DNA from: Alphaproteobacteria bacterium
GTDB taxonomy: Bacteria; Pseudomonadota; Alphaproteobacteria; Micropepsales; Micropepsaceae
Length of the DNA stretch: 49,147 bases
Assembly (NCBI GenBank): GCA_947465395.1
Contig: CANIAL010000015.1
Coordinates: forward strand, 1-49,147
Direction of reading: 5' to 3'
Position numbers and translations under genes: made by a program. A model generated the notes under the pieces. The model searched no databases, was not told where the DNA came from, and saw nothing but the letters and a program-made list of their open reading frames with translations. Shown piece by piece: positions 1 through 8,909 of this stretch (its first letter is position 1; every line of letters begins with the position of its first letter).

Positions 1-2
1 AG

Positions 3-284
3 CCCACCCCCGCCCAACTGACCGGGGTGGTCGGGCTGCTGGTGCTGATCCCCACCCTGGTCGGGCTTTACGGCGCCAAATTGGCTGGGCGGTGGCGCGC
101 CGTTTACGTGGTGGGGGCGATGGTCTCGCTCTACCTGAATGTCTTTGTGCTGGTGGTGCAGGCCTTCCTCAAGGTGCAGCCCCAGCCCATCACGGCCGGG
201 CCGATTTTCGGACTGGTGCAGGGTGTGGTGCTGGTGACCTTCGTGGTCCTGGGCCGCCGGGCATTGAAGCGGTTTCAGCGATAG
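3..284 (+). CDS. Conserved hypothetical membrane protein, C-terminal part (5' truncated by window edge)
   Basis: The reading frame is already open at the first base of the window and ends at TAG 282-284, so only the C-terminal ~93 residues are visible. Three hydrophobic stretches can be read, roughly VVGLLVLIPTLVGLY, VVGAMVSLYLNVFVLVV and LVQGVVLVTFVVLG, and the protein ends in a basic tail (RRALKRFQR), consistent with a small inner-membrane protein with a cytoplasmic C-terminus. I recognise the general look of an uncharacterised proteobacterial membrane family but no function. It precedes a PadR regulator by about 50 bases; such regulators often control neighbouring membrane genes, but a link here is only inference. 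Confidence 0.65.
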   Translation, partial: PTPAQLTGVVGLLVLIPTLVGLYGAKLAGRWRAVYVVGAMVSLYLNVFVLVVQAFLKVQPQPITAGPIFGLVQGVVLVTFVVLGRRALKRFQR

Positions 285-290
285 GCTTGC

Positions 291-339
291 GCTTTATACA
301 AAGATTTTATAGGTATAATACTTATTGAATCTATGTATA
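291..339 (+). promoter_or_regulatory. AT-rich promoter/operator region of the PadR gene
   Basis: A consensus -10 box TATAAT lies at 314-319, inside an AT-rich island that stands out against the GC-rich surroundings. The half-sites TATACA (295-300) and TGTATA (334-339) are exact inverted repeats flanking the -10 box, the second overlapping the start codon. PadR proteins are known to bind AT-rich dyads and to autoregulate, so this is a plausible operator; no convincing -35 box at 17-bp spacing is visible. Confidence 0.4.
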
Positions 340-674
340 TTGGTAAATCATTGGCAGAAAACGAGAATCGCGCCTTCAAGACCAGCCTGCCGGAGCTCCT
401 GATCCTGAAATTGCTGCAGGACCAGGAAATGTATGGCTATGAAATCGTGGCCGCGTTTCCCCGCGAAACCGGCCTGGCGCTGGCCGAAGGGGTGGCCTAT
501 CCGCTGCTGCACGCCCTGGAAAAGGACGGCGCCCTGAAGACCCGCCGGGCGGTCGAGAAAGGCCGCCCCCGCATCTATTACACCATCACGGCGCGGGGGC
601 TGCGCCGCCTGTTCGAGCTGACGGACAACTGGAACCGGCTGAACCGGGCAGTACAAAAGCTGCTGGAGGCCTAG
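333..674 (+). CDS. PadR family transcriptional regulator
   Basis: This 113-residue protein is essentially a single PadR-type winged-helix domain. The recognisable run is SLPELLILKLL (helix 1), MYGYEIVAAF (the classic GYEI region), EGVAYPLLHALEKDGALK (recognition helix and entry to the wing) and GRPRIYYTITARGLRRL (wing and last helix). Its length fits the short PadR subfamily that lacks a separate effector domain. PadR proteins are dimeric repressors, often of detoxification, efflux or membrane-stress genes; the target cannot be told here. The AT-rich promoter with an inverted repeat just upstream suggests autoregulation. It is convergent with the YmdB-type gene and the two overlap by four bases. 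Confidence 0.85.
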   Translation: MYIGKSLAENENRAFKTSLPELLILKLLQDQEMYGYEIVAAFPRETGLALAEGVAYPLLHALEKDGALKTRRAVEKGRPRIYYTITARGLRRLFELTDNWNRLNRAVQKLLEA

Positions 675-1480
675 GACGCCGGGAGTGCCTGCATCAGCCG
701 CCCGCCGATGCGGACAGGCTCGATCCGCGTGGCCAGGCCATCCTTGCCCGTTTCCACATAGACGCCGCAGACCGTGGCCGGACCCGTGGCAGGGGAAAAG
801 CGCGCGCCCGACATCTTGCGCAGGAAACGCTGCACCGGCTCGGCCTTGTCCATGCCGATCACGGAATCATAATCGGCGCAGGCCCCCGCATCGGCCTGGA
901 AGGCGGTGCCGCCTGGCAATATCTGGGCGTCGGCCGTGGGGACATGGGTATGCGTGCCCACCACCAGGCTGGCGCGGCCATCCAGGAAATGGGCCATGGC
1001 CATTTTCTCGGACGTGGTTTCGGCATGGATGTCCACCACGATGGCGTCCGCCCCTTCGCCCAAGGGACAGGCCGCGATCTGCGCTTCCACGGCTGCAAAA
1101 GGATCGTCCAGCGGGTCCATGAAGACCCGGCCCATGACGTTCACCACCAGCACGTTGCCGGCAGGGGTTTGATAAAGATTGGCGCCGCGCCCGGGCGTGC
1201 CGGGGGGATAATTCTGGGGCCGCAGGATGCGGTCTTCCGTCTCGATCACCGTCAGGATTTCTTTCTGGTCGGCCCAGTGATTGCCGGTGGTGATGACATC
1301 AATGCCCATGCCGAAATATTCCTCGGCGATGGAACGGGTGATGCCAAAGCCATGCGCGGCATTCTCGCCATTGGCGATGACAAGATCGGGCGACAGCAGG
1401 GACCGCAGGCGCGGCAGATGCGCCGCCACCGCGTCACGCCCCGGCTTGCCGATAATGTCGCCCAGAAAAAGTATCTTCAT
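671..1480 (-). CDS. YmdB-type metallophosphoesterase (TIGR00282 family)
   Basis: The 269-residue product has the hallmarks of the YmdB/TIGR00282 calcineurin-like phosphoesterases: FLGDIIGKPGRDAV at the N-terminus (first metal-binding Asp), NGENAAHGFGIT, TTGNHWADQKEI (GNH motif), VVDIHAETTSEK and VVGTHTHVPTADAQILPGGT (GTHTHV metal motif). Family members hydrolyse 2',3'-cyclic nucleotides, and in Bacillus YmdB influences biofilm and motility decisions; the substrate in this organism is not known. The ATG at 1480 overlaps the TGA of the upstream fau gene by four bases, so the two are translationally coupled. The length matches the family (about 265 residues) and all visible metal ligands are present. 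Confidence 0.9.
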   Translation of the reverse strand: MKILFLGDIIGKPGRDAVAAHLPRLRSLLSPDLVIANGENAAHGFGITRSIAEEYFGMGIDVITTGNHWADQKEILTVIETEDRILRPQNYPPGTPGRGANLYQTPAGNVLVVNVMGRVFMDPLDDPFAAVEAQIAACPLGEGADAIVVDIHAETTSEKMAMAHFLDGRASLVVGTHTHVPTADAQILPGGTAFQADAGACADYDSVIGMDKAEPVQRFLRKMSGARFSPATGPATVCGVYVETGKDGLATRIEPVRIGGRLMQALPAS

Positions 1481-2031
1481 GGAAAAAGCCGCAGTCCGCG
1501 CTCGGTGAGAATAGCGGCCAGCGTCCTATCATGCGCCTCGGCCGGAAGCGAGGAAACCTCCTGGCCCGCATAGGCAATGCCGATGGCGCGGGCCTGGGGC
1601 AGCAGCGCCAATGTGCGGTCATAATAGCCGCCGCCATATCCCAACCGGTGCCCGCGTGCATCGAATGCCAGGAGCGGCACCAGCAGCATATCGGGGATCA
1701 CCTTCTGCCAATGCGCCTGCGGTTCATGGATGTTGAGGAAGCCGGGCCTTAGCGCCTCGCCATCCGCCATCAAATGAAAATCCAGCGCCGCGTTTTTCTG
1801 CGCCATGCGGGGATAGGCGATGATGGCGCCCGCCTTCGCCAACGCCTGAAGTAATTGCGCCGGATCGGCTTCGTCCTGGATGGCGTGATAGCCGCCAACA
1901 ATGCTGCCCGGCGCGATGTTCAACGACGCGGCGGACCCCGCCAGCGTTGATGCGATATCGCCATGCGCCAGCGAAGCCCGCATCGCGCGGGCCGCATTTC
2001 GCACTGCCATTTTGGTCATGTCATTATTCAT
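1477..2031 (-). CDS. fau: 5-formyltetrahydrofolate cyclo-ligase
   Basis: The enzyme converts 5-formyl-THF to 5,10-methenyl-THF using ATP, salvaging an inhibitory folate form. The diagnostic glycine-rich motif GYGGGYYDRTLA is present near residue 135, preceded by LLVPLLAFDARGHRLG, and an N-terminal basic helix (AVRNAARAMRASL) matches the family. I place the start at ATG 2031 (MNNDMTKM); an in-frame TTG at 2040 would add three residues, and ATG 2019 is also possible. The gene sits directly downstream of the 6S RNA candidate and zapA, the classic proteobacterial zapA-ssrS-fau order, and overlaps the YmdB-type gene by four bases. Confidence 0.92.
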   Translation of the reverse strand: MNNDMTKMAVRNAARAMRASLAHGDIASTLAGSAASLNIAPGSIVGGYHAIQDEADPAQLLQALAKAGAIIAYPRMAQKNAALDFHLMADGEALRPGFLNIHEPQAHWQKVIPDMLLVPLLAFDARGHRLGYGGGYYDRTLALLPQARAIGIAYAGQEVSSLPAEAHDRTLAAILTERGLRLFP

Positions 2032-2040
2032 GGGGGGCAA

Positions 2041-2205
2041 GTGGACGGAACCGCCAACGCCGTTGGTATTGGATCCTCATGGGCCTGCTTTGCAGGTGGG
2101 CGCCATATAGCTAGGACCAGGGTCCAGACCAGAGACAGCTCCCGATGAGTACATTAAGGCCCCTAGGCATCGCTTCCTGACGCACGAGGCAGTATCCGTC
2201 CAATC
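2041..2205 (-). ncRNA. ssrS: 6S RNA (putative)
   Basis: This noncoding gap lies between zapA and fau, the conserved location of 6S RNA, the ~160-nt regulator that sequesters sigma70 RNA polymerase by mimicking an open promoter. On the minus strand the ends pair: 2201-2195 reads GGACGGA and 2049-2043 reads TCCGTCC. An inner stem forms between CTCATCGGG (2149-2141) and CCCATGAG (2083-2076), with one bulged base. Between these stems is a large unpaired bubble, so the fold is a long hairpin with an internal loop, as expected. The exact ends are estimated from the terminal stem, and part of the upstream fau leader may lie within the transcript. Confidence 0.72.
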
Positions 2206-2210
2206 CCAAC

Positions 2211-2570
2211 TTAGGCGTGCCCCAGGCGAACAGCAATGTCCTCGACCCTGCGGGCGGCGGCTTCCAGCGCATCGGCGGCCAAAGCTTCCGCCTTTTCCGC
2301 CTTTTCGCTGATGTCGGATTGTTCCTTGCGCAAGGTTCCGGCGGCATCGCCGCTTTCCGCCAGTTTTGCGCTTAACGCATGATGCTCGTCGGCGATCAGA
2401 AGCGCCGCCATCAACAGCAGCCTTGTGTCGCCCACCTGGCCCACCGAACCCAGCACTTCACGCGCCTTGGTGTCCACGATGGCGGCCAGCCCGCGCAGAT
2501 GCTCTTCCTCGCCATCATCGCAGGCGATGGTGTAGGCGCGGCCATTCACCATGACGTTGACTAGCGGCAT
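2211..2570 (-). CDS. zapA: Cell division protein ZapA
   Basis: ZapA binds FtsZ and bundles protofilaments at the division ring. The 119-residue product begins with the typical strand MPLVNVMVNGRAYTIACDDGEE, followed by EHLRGLAAIVDTKAREVL (the conserved H-L-x-x-L-A helix), then GDTRLLLMAALLIADEHH, and ends in a long heptad-like coiled coil (about residues 65-115) that mediates dimerisation. Its length is typical for alphaproteobacteria. It lies seven bases downstream of a DUF4164-like coiled-coil gene, with which it probably forms an operon, and immediately upstream of the 6S RNA. The start at ATG 2570 is the only one consistent with the conserved N-terminal strand. Confidence 0.93.
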   Translation of the reverse strand: MPLVNVMVNGRAYTIACDDGEEEHLRGLAAIVDTKAREVLGSVGQVGDTRLLLMAALLIADEHHALSAKLAESGDAAGTLRKEQSDISEKAEKAEALAADALEAAARRVEDIAVRLGHA

Positions 2571-2576
2571 TTGGAG

Positions 2577-2849
2577 TTACCTTGCTAAAGCCGCGCGGAT
2601 TTCACCGATGGCCCCGTCCAGCCGTCCTTCGACTTCCTGGCTGACGCTGGAAAGGGCGGCCAATTCATCCTCAAGTTCGGCGGCCCGGGCCAAAAGGGTC
2701 TGGCGCTCGGCCTCCAGGACCCCCAGGCGGGGGTCGGGGGCGGCCTGGACGTCGGCCATGCGGGGGCTTTCCGACGCCTGTTGGGCGGCTTTTTCCAAGG
2801 ATTCCAATGCTGTTTCCAGGCGCGTCCTGGCCAATTCCAGCCGGCTCAT
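2577..2849 (-). CDS. DUF4164-like small coiled-coil protein
   Basis: A 90-residue, largely helical protein with heptad-like spacing (RLELARTRLETALESLEKAAQQA, then LEAERQTLLARAAELEDELAALS). It resembles the DUF4164 family, which in alphaproteobacteria is often encoded directly upstream of zapA, as here. The start chosen is ATG 2849, preceded by GGAGAT at good spacing; the longer frame to 2882 would use a non-ATG codon without a ribosome-binding site. Function is unknown; the location and coiled-coil character suggest a role in division-ring or cell-envelope organisation, but that is inference from the neighbourhood. Confidence 0.72.
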   Translation of the reverse strand: MSRLELARTRLETALESLEKAAQQASESPRMADVQAAPDPRLGVLEAERQTLLARAAELEDELAALSSVSQEVEGRLDGAIGEIRAALAR

Positions 2850-2939
2850 CCCATCTCCATGCCCCACAACCCTTGTGACCATAAGCCCCGGCGGGAAAAG
2901 GGGTCAACGCATTTGCAACGCGCTCTTATTTGGGGCCTC

Positions 2940-2968
2940 TTGACGGGTGCTTGCCCCCCTCGTTATGG
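2940..2968 (+). promoter_or_regulatory. Putative sigma70-type promoter of the tkt operon
   Basis: TTGACG (2940-2945) and TTATGG (2963-2968) are separated by 17 bases and lie 28 bases upstream of the tkt ATG. The -35 box is close to consensus and the -10 is weaker. It sits in the divergent gap between tkt and the DUF4164-like gene. Confidence 0.4.
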
Positions 2969-2995
2969 CCTGCCCACCCCCCGGGAAACTGCCTT

Positions 2996-4990
2996 ATGAC
3001 CGACACAAAAGCCCCGCCGGAACAGGCCGAAATCCGCCGCCTGGCCAATGTCATCCGGGCGCTGTCCATGGATGCGGTGGAGGCGGCCAAGTCCGGCCAT
3101 CCCGGCCTGCCCATGGGCATGGCCGATGCGGCCACGGTTCTGTATTCGCGCTTCCTGAAATTCGACGCTGCCCATCCCGATTGGGCGGACCGCGACCGCT
3201 TCGTGCTGTCGGCAGGTCATGGCTCGATGCTGCTCTATTCGCTGCTGCACCTGACGGGCACGCCCGGCATTTCCTTGGACGACATCAAGGCCTTCCGCAA
3301 AGTGGGAAGCCCCTGCGCGGGGCATCCCGAATATGGCCATGCGCCGGGCATTGAAACCACCACCGGCCCCCTGGGCCAGGGCATCGCCAATGCGGTGGGC
3401 ATGGCCATGGCGGAAAAGCATCTGTCCGCGCGCTTCGGCAGCGATCTGGTGGATCACAAGACCTATGTCATCGCGTCGGACGGCGACCTGGAAGAAGGCA
3501 TTTCCCACGAGGCCATTTCGCTGGCAGGTCACCTGAAGCTGGGCAAGCTGATCGTGTTGTGGGACGACAATTCCATCACCATTGACGGCGCCACGTCTCT
3601 TTCCACCTCCACCGACACCATCGCGCGCTTCAAGGCGGCGGGCTGGGCGACCGATCATTGCGACGGCCATGACGCGGCGGATGTGTACCGCGCGCTGGCG
3701 GCGGCACAGAACAGCGACAAGCCGGTCTTGATCGCCACCCGCACCATTATCGGTTTCGGCCTGCCGGGCCGCCAGGGCACGCAAAAGGCCCATAGCGATG
3801 CGCCGGGCGCGGAGATTGTGGCGGGCGCACGCAAGGAACTGGGCTGGGATTATCCGCCGTTTGTGGTGCCCGATGACCTGGCGGCGCAGTGGCGCGCCAT
3901 TGGTGCCCGCGGCAAACCGCAACGCGAAGCCTGGGACAAGCGCAAAGCCGCGAATACCAAGGCCAAGGAATTCGACACCCAGATCGGCGGTGCACTTCCC
4001 GCCGCGCTGGCATCGGGCCTGAACGCGCTGAAGGAAAAAGTCAGCGCCGAGAAACCCGCCGCCGCCACCCGCAAGCATTCCGAAAAGGCGCTGGAAGTCA
4101 TCAATGGCGTGCTGAGCGGCACAATTGGCGGCTCGGCCGACCTGACGCCGTCCAACAACACCAAGACCAGCAACATCAACGCCATTACGCCGGATGATTT
4201 TTCCGGCCGCTATGTCCATTACGGCATCCGCGAGCATGGCATGGCCGCGGCCATGAACGGCATGGCGCTGCATGGGGGCGTCATTCCTTACGGCGGCACC
4301 TTCATGGTGTTCGCGGATTATTGCCGCCCGTCCATCCGCCTGGCGGCGCTGATGGGCATTCGCGTCGGTTTCGTGATGACCCATGATTCCATCGGCGTGG
4401 GCGAAGACGGCCCCACCCACCAGCCGGTCGAACAGCTGGCCGCGCTGCGCGCCATCCCAAACCTTCTCACCATGCGGCCCGCCGACGGCGTGGAAACCGC
4501 CGAGTGCTGGCAGATCGCCATGGAGAATGCGCGCCGCCCCAGCCTGTTGGCTTTTTCGCGCCAGGATGTGCCGACGGCGCGCACCACCCACACGACCGAA
4601 AACCTGTCAGCCAAGGGCGCCTATGAGCTGGTGGGCGATGCGGCGGCGAAAGTCACCCTTCTGGCCACCGGCTCGGAAGTCGGCCTGGCCATGGCAGCCC
4701 GGGATTTGCTGGCCAAAGAGGGCATCGCGGCACGCATAGTCTCCATGCCCTGCTGGGCCTTGTTCGAGGAACAAAGCGAACAATATCGTGAGAAGACACT
4801 TGGTCCCGGCACCGTCAAGATCGGCATAGAGGCGGCGGCGCGGCAGGGCTGGGACCGCTATATCGGCAATGGAGAATTCGTGGGCATGCATTCCTTTGGC
4901 GCGTCCGGTCCGGCCAAGGATGTCTACAGGCATTTCAACATCACGCCCGAGGCTGTCGTGGATGCGGCCAAGCGGGCCTTGAAGGCGTAA
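2996..4990 (+). CDS. tkt: Transketolase
   Basis: Transketolase moves two-carbon units between sugar phosphates in the pentose phosphate pathway, with thiamine diphosphate as cofactor. The 664-residue protein shows [12 protein letters not shown] (N-terminal His motif), [17 protein letters not shown], the TPP/Mg site [13 protein letters not shown]...[10 protein letters not shown], the pyrimidine-domain run [29 protein letters not shown] with its catalytic Glu, [23 protein letters not shown], and a C-terminal domain ending near [12 protein letters not shown]. Length is typical. ATG 2996 ([10 protein letters not shown]) gives the usual N-terminus; the frame is open further upstream but with no supporting signal. 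It heads the glycolytic cluster, 12 bases before gap, implying co-transcription. Confidence 0.95.
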   Translation: MTDTKAPPEQAEIRRLANVIRALSMDAVEAAKSGHPGLPMGMADAATVLYSRFLKFDAAHPDWADRDRFVLSAGHGSMLLYSLLHLTGTPGISLDDIKAFRKVGSPCAGHPEYGHAPGIETTTGPLGQGIANAVGMAMAEKHLSARFGSDLVDHKTYVIASDGDLEEGISHEAISLAGHLKLGKLIVLWDDNSITIDGATSLSTSTDTIARFKAAGWATDHCDGHDAADVYRALAAAQNSDKPVLIATRTIIGFGLPGRQGTQKAHSDAPGAEIVAGARKELGWDYPPFVVPDDLAAQWRAIGARGKPQREAWDKRKAANTKAKEFDTQIGGALPAALASGLNALKEKVSAEKPAAATRKHSEKALEVINGVLSGTIGGSADLTPSNNTKTSNINAITPDDFSGRYVHYGIREHGMAAAMNGMALHGGVIPYGGTFMVFADYCRPSIRLAALMGIRVGFVMTHDSIGVGEDGPTHQPVEQLAALRAIPNLLTMRPADGVETAECWQIAMENARRPSLLAFSRQDVPTARTTHTTENLSAKGAYELVGDAAAKVTLLATGSEVGLAMAARDLLAKEGIAARIVSMPCWALFEEQSEQYREKTLGPGTVKIGIEAAARQGWDRYIGNGEFVGMHSFGASGPAKDVYRHFNITPEAVVDAAKRALKA

Positions 4991-5002
4991 AGGGAGTTAC
5001 CA

Positions 5003-6010
5003 ATGGCGCTTCGCGTTGCAATCAACGGCTTTGGCCGCATCGGGCGGCTGGTGCTGCGCGCCATCGTGGAAAGCGGCCGCCGCGATATCGAGATCGTGGC
5101 CGTCAACGATCTGGGCCCGGTGGAAACCAATGCGCATCTGCTGCGCTATGACAGCGTGCATGGCCGCTTCCCCGGCAGCGTCACGGTGGATGGCGACATC
5201 ATGACCGCCGCCGGCCACAAGATCAAAGTCACCTGCATCAAGGACCCGGCCCAGCTTCCCCATGGTGACCTGGGCGTGGACATCGCCATTGAATCCACGG
5301 GCATCTTCACCGCCCGCGACAAGGCCGGGCTGCATCTGAAGGCGGGCGCCAAGCGCGTTCTCATCTCCGCGCCGGGCGAGGACGCCGACATCACCGTGGT
5401 CTATGGCGTCAATCACCAGCAGCTCACCAAGAAGCACCTGATCGTCTCCAACGCCTCCTGCACCACCAACTGCCTGGCCCCCATGGCCAAGGTGCTGCAT
5501 GACGCGGTTGGGATTCAAAAAGGCGTGATGACCACCGTCCATTCCTACACCAACGACCAGCCGGTGCTGGACCAGATGCACAAGGATCTGTACCGCGCCC
5601 GCGCCGCGGCGCTTTCCATGATCCCCACCACCACCGGCGCCACCAAGGCGGTGGAAAAAGTTCTGCCGGAACTGAAAGGCCGCCTGGACGGTCTTTCCAT
5701 CCGCGTGCCCACGCCCAATGTCTCGCTGGTGGACCTGAAATTCCATGCCGGCCGCGCCACCACGGTGGAGGAAATCAACGCCGCCATGCAGGCCGCCGCC
5801 GCCGGTCCCTACAAGGGCGTCATCGACATCATCAGCGACAGACTGGTGTCGGTGGATTTCAACCATTGCCCGGCCTCGGCCTCCTTCTGCCTGGACCAGA
5901 CAAAAGTCACCGGCGGCGATTTCGTCACCGTGCTGGCCTGGTACGACAATGAATGGGGCTTCTCCAACCGCATGATCGACACCACGCTTGCGATGGGCAA
6001 GCTGATCTGA
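5003..6010 (+). CDS. gap: Glyceraldehyde-3-phosphate dehydrogenase, type I
   Basis: This enzyme interconverts glyceraldehyde-3-phosphate and 1,3-bisphosphoglycerate using NAD(P). The 335-residue protein has the Rossmann start [16 protein letters not shown], the coenzyme-site segment [23 protein letters not shown], the active-site [12 protein letters not shown] with Cys153, His180 in [10 protein letters not shown], the phosphate-binding [11 protein letters not shown], and the C-terminal [12 protein letters not shown]. Length is exactly that of the family. A good ribosome-binding site (AAGGGAG) precedes ATG 5003. It follows tkt by 12 bases, and its TGA overlaps the pgk start codon by one base (TGATG), indicating tight coupling. 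Cofactor preference cannot be settled by eye. Confidence 0.96.
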   Translation: MALRVAINGFGRIGRLVLRAIVESGRRDIEIVAVNDLGPVETNAHLLRYDSVHGRFPGSVTVDGDIMTAAGHKIKVTCIKDPAQLPHGDLGVDIAIESTGIFTARDKAGLHLKAGAKRVLISAPGEDADITVVYGVNHQQLTKKHLIVSNASCTTNCLAPMAKVLHDAVGIQKGVMTTVHSYTNDQPVLDQMHKDLYRARAAALSMIPTTTGATKAVEKVLPELKGRLDGLSIRVPTPNVSLVDLKFHAGRATTVEEINAAMQAAAAGPYKGVIDIISDRLVSVDFNHCPASASFCLDQTKVTGGDFVTVLAWYDNEWGFSNRMIDTTLAMGKLI

Positions 6011-7215
6011 TGCGACTGCCCACGCTCGACGATTGCGACGTGGGCGGCAAGCGCGTGCTGTTGCGCGTGGATCTGAACGTGCCGGTGCAGGATGGCCGCA
6101 TCACCGACATGACCCGGATCGAGCGCCAGGTCCCCACCATCCGCGAGCTGGCGGACAGGAACGCGCGGGTCATCATCCTCAGCCATTTCGACCGGCCCAA
6201 GGGCAAGGTGGTGCCGTCAAAGTCTCTGAAGCCGCTGGTGGAGCCGCTGGCGCGCGCCATTGGCCGCCCCGTGGCGTTCGCCGATGATTGCGCCGGACCG
6301 GTGGCGGAAGCAGCCGTGGCGGCGCTGAAAGACGGCCAGGTGCTGCTGCTGGAAAACACCCGCTTCCATGCGGGCGAGGAAAATAACGACGCCGATTTTG
6401 CGCGGGCCGTGGCGGCGCTGGGCGACATCTTCGTCAATGACGCTTTTTCCGCGGCGCACCGGGCCGACGCCACCATATCGGGCATCGCGGCGCTGCTGCC
6501 GTCGGTGGCGGGCCGCTCCATGATGCTGGAATTGACGCACCTGGAAAAGGCGCTGGGCAATCCGGCGCGGCCCCTGATGGCGGTGGTGGGCGGCAACAAG
6601 GTTTCCACCAAGATCGCGGTCTTGGAAAACCTGGCGGGCAAGGTGCAGGTGCTGGCCATTGGCGGCGCCATGGCCAACACGTTTCTGGCGGCGCAAGGAA
6701 TCCCGGTCGGCAAGTCGCTGCACGAGGCCGATCACCTGGAAACCGCGCGCAAGGTGGTGCGCATGGCCAAGGAACGCGGCGTGGAATTGCTGCTGCCCGC
6801 CGATGTGGTGGTGGCAAAAGAGTTCAAGGCGGGCGCGGCGTCGCGCGTGACCGGGGTCACCAATATCGGCGCCGATGAAATGGCACTGGATGTGGGCCCG
6901 GCCACCATCGCCGCCCTGACGGCCAAGCTGGCTGGGGCGCGCACCTTGGTCTGGAACGGCCCCATGGGCGCGTTTGAAACCGCGCCCTTTGATGCCGGCA
7001 CGGTGGCGGCGGCGCGCGCGGTGGCTGCGGCAACGCGGGCGGGCAAATTGCTGTCGGTGGCGGGCGGCGGCGACACGGTCGCCGCGCTGGCCCATGCCGG
7101 CGTGGAAAAGGATTTCACCTATGTTTCGTCGGCGGGCGGCGCCTTCCTGGAATGGCTGGAAGGAAAAGCATTGCCCGGCGTCGAGGCCCTGAAAGAAGCG
7201 GGAAAAAGACAATGA
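6010..7215 (+). CDS. pgk: Phosphoglycerate kinase
   Basis: PGK transfers the acyl phosphate of 1,3-bisphosphoglycerate to ADP. The 401-residue protein carries RVDLNVPVQDGRITDMTRI, LSHFDRPKGK (substrate-binding Arg and His region), LLENTRFHAGEE, FVNDAFSAAHRA, VVGGNKVSTKI, the linker into the nucleotide domain, LVWNGPMGAFE and the ATP-binding SVAGGGDTVAAL, ending with FTYVSSAGGAFLEWLEGKALPGV. Start ATG 6010 overlaps the gap stop by one base and its own TGA overlaps the fba ATG by four. Gene order gap-pgk-fba is common in alphaproteobacteria and supports one operon for triose-phosphate metabolism. Confidence 0.96.
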   Translation: MRLPTLDDCDVGGKRVLLRVDLNVPVQDGRITDMTRIERQVPTIRELADRNARVIILSHFDRPKGKVVPSKSLKPLVEPLARAIGRPVAFADDCAGPVAEAAVAALKDGQVLLLENTRFHAGEENNDADFARAVAALGDIFVNDAFSAAHRADATISGIAALLPSVAGRSMMLELTHLEKALGNPARPLMAVVGGNKVSTKIAVLENLAGKVQVLAIGGAMANTFLAAQGIPVGKSLHEADHLETARKVVRMAKERGVELLLPADVVVAKEFKAGAASRVTGVTNIGADEMALDVGPATIAALTAKLAGARTLVWNGPMGAFETAPFDAGTVAAARAVAAATRAGKLLSVAGGGDTVAALAHAGVEKDFTYVSSAGGAFLEWLEGKALPGVEALKEAGKRQ

Positions 7216-8234
7216 ACCTCATCGAACTGAACGCCATCGCCAAAAAGATGGTCGCGCCCGGCAAGGGCATCCTGGCAGCGGATGAATCCACCGGCACCAT
7301 CAAGAAGCGTTTCGACAAGATCGGCGTGGAGAACACGGAAGACAATCGCCGCGATTACCGCGAAATGATGTTCCGCACCCCGGTGATGAAGCAGCATATC
7401 TCCGGCGTGATCCTGTATGACGAAACCATCCGCCAGAAAGCCCGGGACGGCACGACGCTGGTGAAGCTGATCCAGGACGCGGATTCGATTCCGGGCATCA
7501 AGGTGGATGCGGGCGCCAAGAAGCTGGCGGGCGCGCCCAATGAAACCATCACCGAGGGGCTGGATGGGTTGCGCGAGCGTTACCAGGAATATCACAAGCT
7601 TGGCGCGCGCTTTGCCAAGTGGCGCGGCGTGTACGAGATCGCGGAAGGCAATCCCAGCCATGACGCCATCCACGCCAATGCCCATGCCCTGGCCCGCTAT
7701 GCCGCGCTGGCGCAGGAAAACGGCATCGTGCCCATCGTGGAGCCGGAATTGCTGATGGACGGCGCCCATACCATCGAGGCTTGCGAAGGCGTGACCGAAT
7801 GGATTTTGAAGGAAGTCTTCCAGGAACTTTATTATGCCGGCGTGAAGCTGGAAGGCATCATCCTGAAGCCCAACATGATCGTGCCGGGCATGAAATGCGT
7901 GCAGCAGAACAGCGTGGAAGAGGTGGCCCAGCGCACCGTCACCGTCCTGAAGCGTTGTGTCCCCGCCGCCGTGCCGGGCATCGCGTTTTTGTCCGGCGGC
8001 CAGTCGGATTTGGACGCCACCGCGCATCTGGACGCCATGAACAAGATCGGCGGCTTGCCCTGGGCGCTGACATTCTCTTATGGCCGCGCGCTGCAGGCAG
8101 CACCGCAAGCCGCCTGGGCGGGTAAGGTGGACAATGTCGCCAAGGCGCAGGCCGCCTTCACCCACCGCGCCCGCATGAATGGCTTGGCCGCTTTGGGTAA
8201 GTGGGATAGCGCTGCCGAGAAAAACGCATCTTGA
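7212..8234 (+). CDS. fba: Fructose-bisphosphate aldolase, class I
   Basis: This class I (Schiff-base, metal-independent) aldolase cleaves fructose-1,6-bisphosphate to DHAP and GAP. The 340-residue product shows [18 protein letters not shown], the F-A-K-W-R segment at about residues 134-138, VEPELLMDG (acid/base Glu pair), [12 protein letters not shown] with the Schiff-base Lys219, [15 protein letters not shown] and the phosphate-binding TFSYGRALQ. It is much closer to the eukaryote-like class I family than to the metal-dependent class II enzymes. ATG 7212 overlaps the pgk stop (ATGA), and its TGA overlaps the TTG start of the thiE-like gene. Confidence 0.95.
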   Translation: MNLIELNAIAKKMVAPGKGILAADESTGTIKKRFDKIGVENTEDNRRDYREMMFRTPVMKQHISGVILYDETIRQKARDGTTLVKLIQDADSIPGIKVDAGAKKLAGAPNETITEGLDGLRERYQEYHKLGARFAKWRGVYEIAEGNPSHDAIHANAHALARYAALAQENGIVPIVEPELLMDGAHTIEACEGVTEWILKEVFQELYYAGVKLEGIILKPNMIVPGMKCVQQNSVEEVAQRTVTVLKRCVPAAVPGIAFLSGGQSDLDATAHLDAMNKIGGLPWALTFSYGRALQAAPQAAWAGKVDNVAKAQAAFTHRARMNGLAALGKWDSAAEKNAS

Positions 8235-8842
8235 GCAACTGCCGTCTTTACCTGATTTCGCCGCCGACCTTCACGCCGCAGTTCGGCGATGCGCTGGCGC
8301 AGGCGCTGTCTGGCGGCGATGTCGCCAGTTTCCAGCTTCGCCTGAAAGATGTCAGCGATGACGAGATTGCGCGCGCCTGTGACGTCTTGCGCCCCATGGT
8401 GCAGGCGGCGGGCGTGGCCTTTATCCTGAATGACCGACCCGATTTGGCGGCGAAGCATTCCTGTGACGGCGTGCATGTGGGCCAGGAAGACGCCAGCTTT
8501 GCGCAGGCCCGCGCCGCGCTGCCAAAGGGCATTGTCGGCGTCACCTGTCATGACAGCCGCCATCTGGCCATGGAAGCGGGCGAGGCAGGCGCGGATTACG
8601 TGGCCTTTGGCGCATTCTTTCCCACCGCCACCAAGACGCCCAAGAGCCACGCCGATATCGAATTGCTGAAATGGTGGGCCGACACCATGACGGTTCCCGT
8701 GGTGGCCATTGGCGGCATTACCTTGGAGAACGCGCCCGCGCTGGTGACGGCGGGCGCGGATTTCCTGGCGGTTTCTGCGGGCGTCTGGGACCATAAAGAC
8801 GGCCCCAAAGCGGCTGTGACCGCTTTCAATACACTGTTCTAG
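8231..8842 (+). CDS. thiE: Thiamine phosphate synthase-like protein
   Basis: ThiE joins HMP-pyrophosphate and thiazole phosphate to make thiamine phosphate. The 203-residue TIM-barrel protein has [13 protein letters not shown] (family motif QLR.K), [49 protein letters not shown] and [15 protein letters not shown]. The usual V-G-x-G-P segment reads VAFGAF, so substrate preference might be altered. The start is TTG 8231, overlapping the fba stop (TTGA); no ATG lies near. It is embedded in a glycolytic operon rather than with other thiamine genes; transketolase, a TPP enzyme, heads the same cluster, which may be the logic of the arrangement. Confidence 0.85.
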   Translation: MSNCRLYLISPPTFTPQFGDALAQALSGGDVASFQLRLKDVSDDEIARACDVLRPMVQAAGVAFILNDRPDLAAKHSCDGVHVGQEDASFAQARAALPKGIVGVTCHDSRHLAMEAGEAGADYVAFGAFFPTATKTPKSHADIELLKWWADTMTVPVVAIGGITLENAPALVTAGADFLAVSAGVWDHKDGPKAAVTAFNTLF

Positions 8843-8909
8843 CTGCTATTTAGCCGCTGCTCTTTGAACCTGCGAACCGTCTTATCCGCGCCCGGAGGCG
8901 TAAACTCTT

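Noticed and set aside
2963..4591. Long open frame (542 codons) antisense to tkt
   Set aside because: It is the complement of a well-supported transketolase gene; its His/Arg/Gly-rich translation resembles no protein and arises from GC-rich codon bias.
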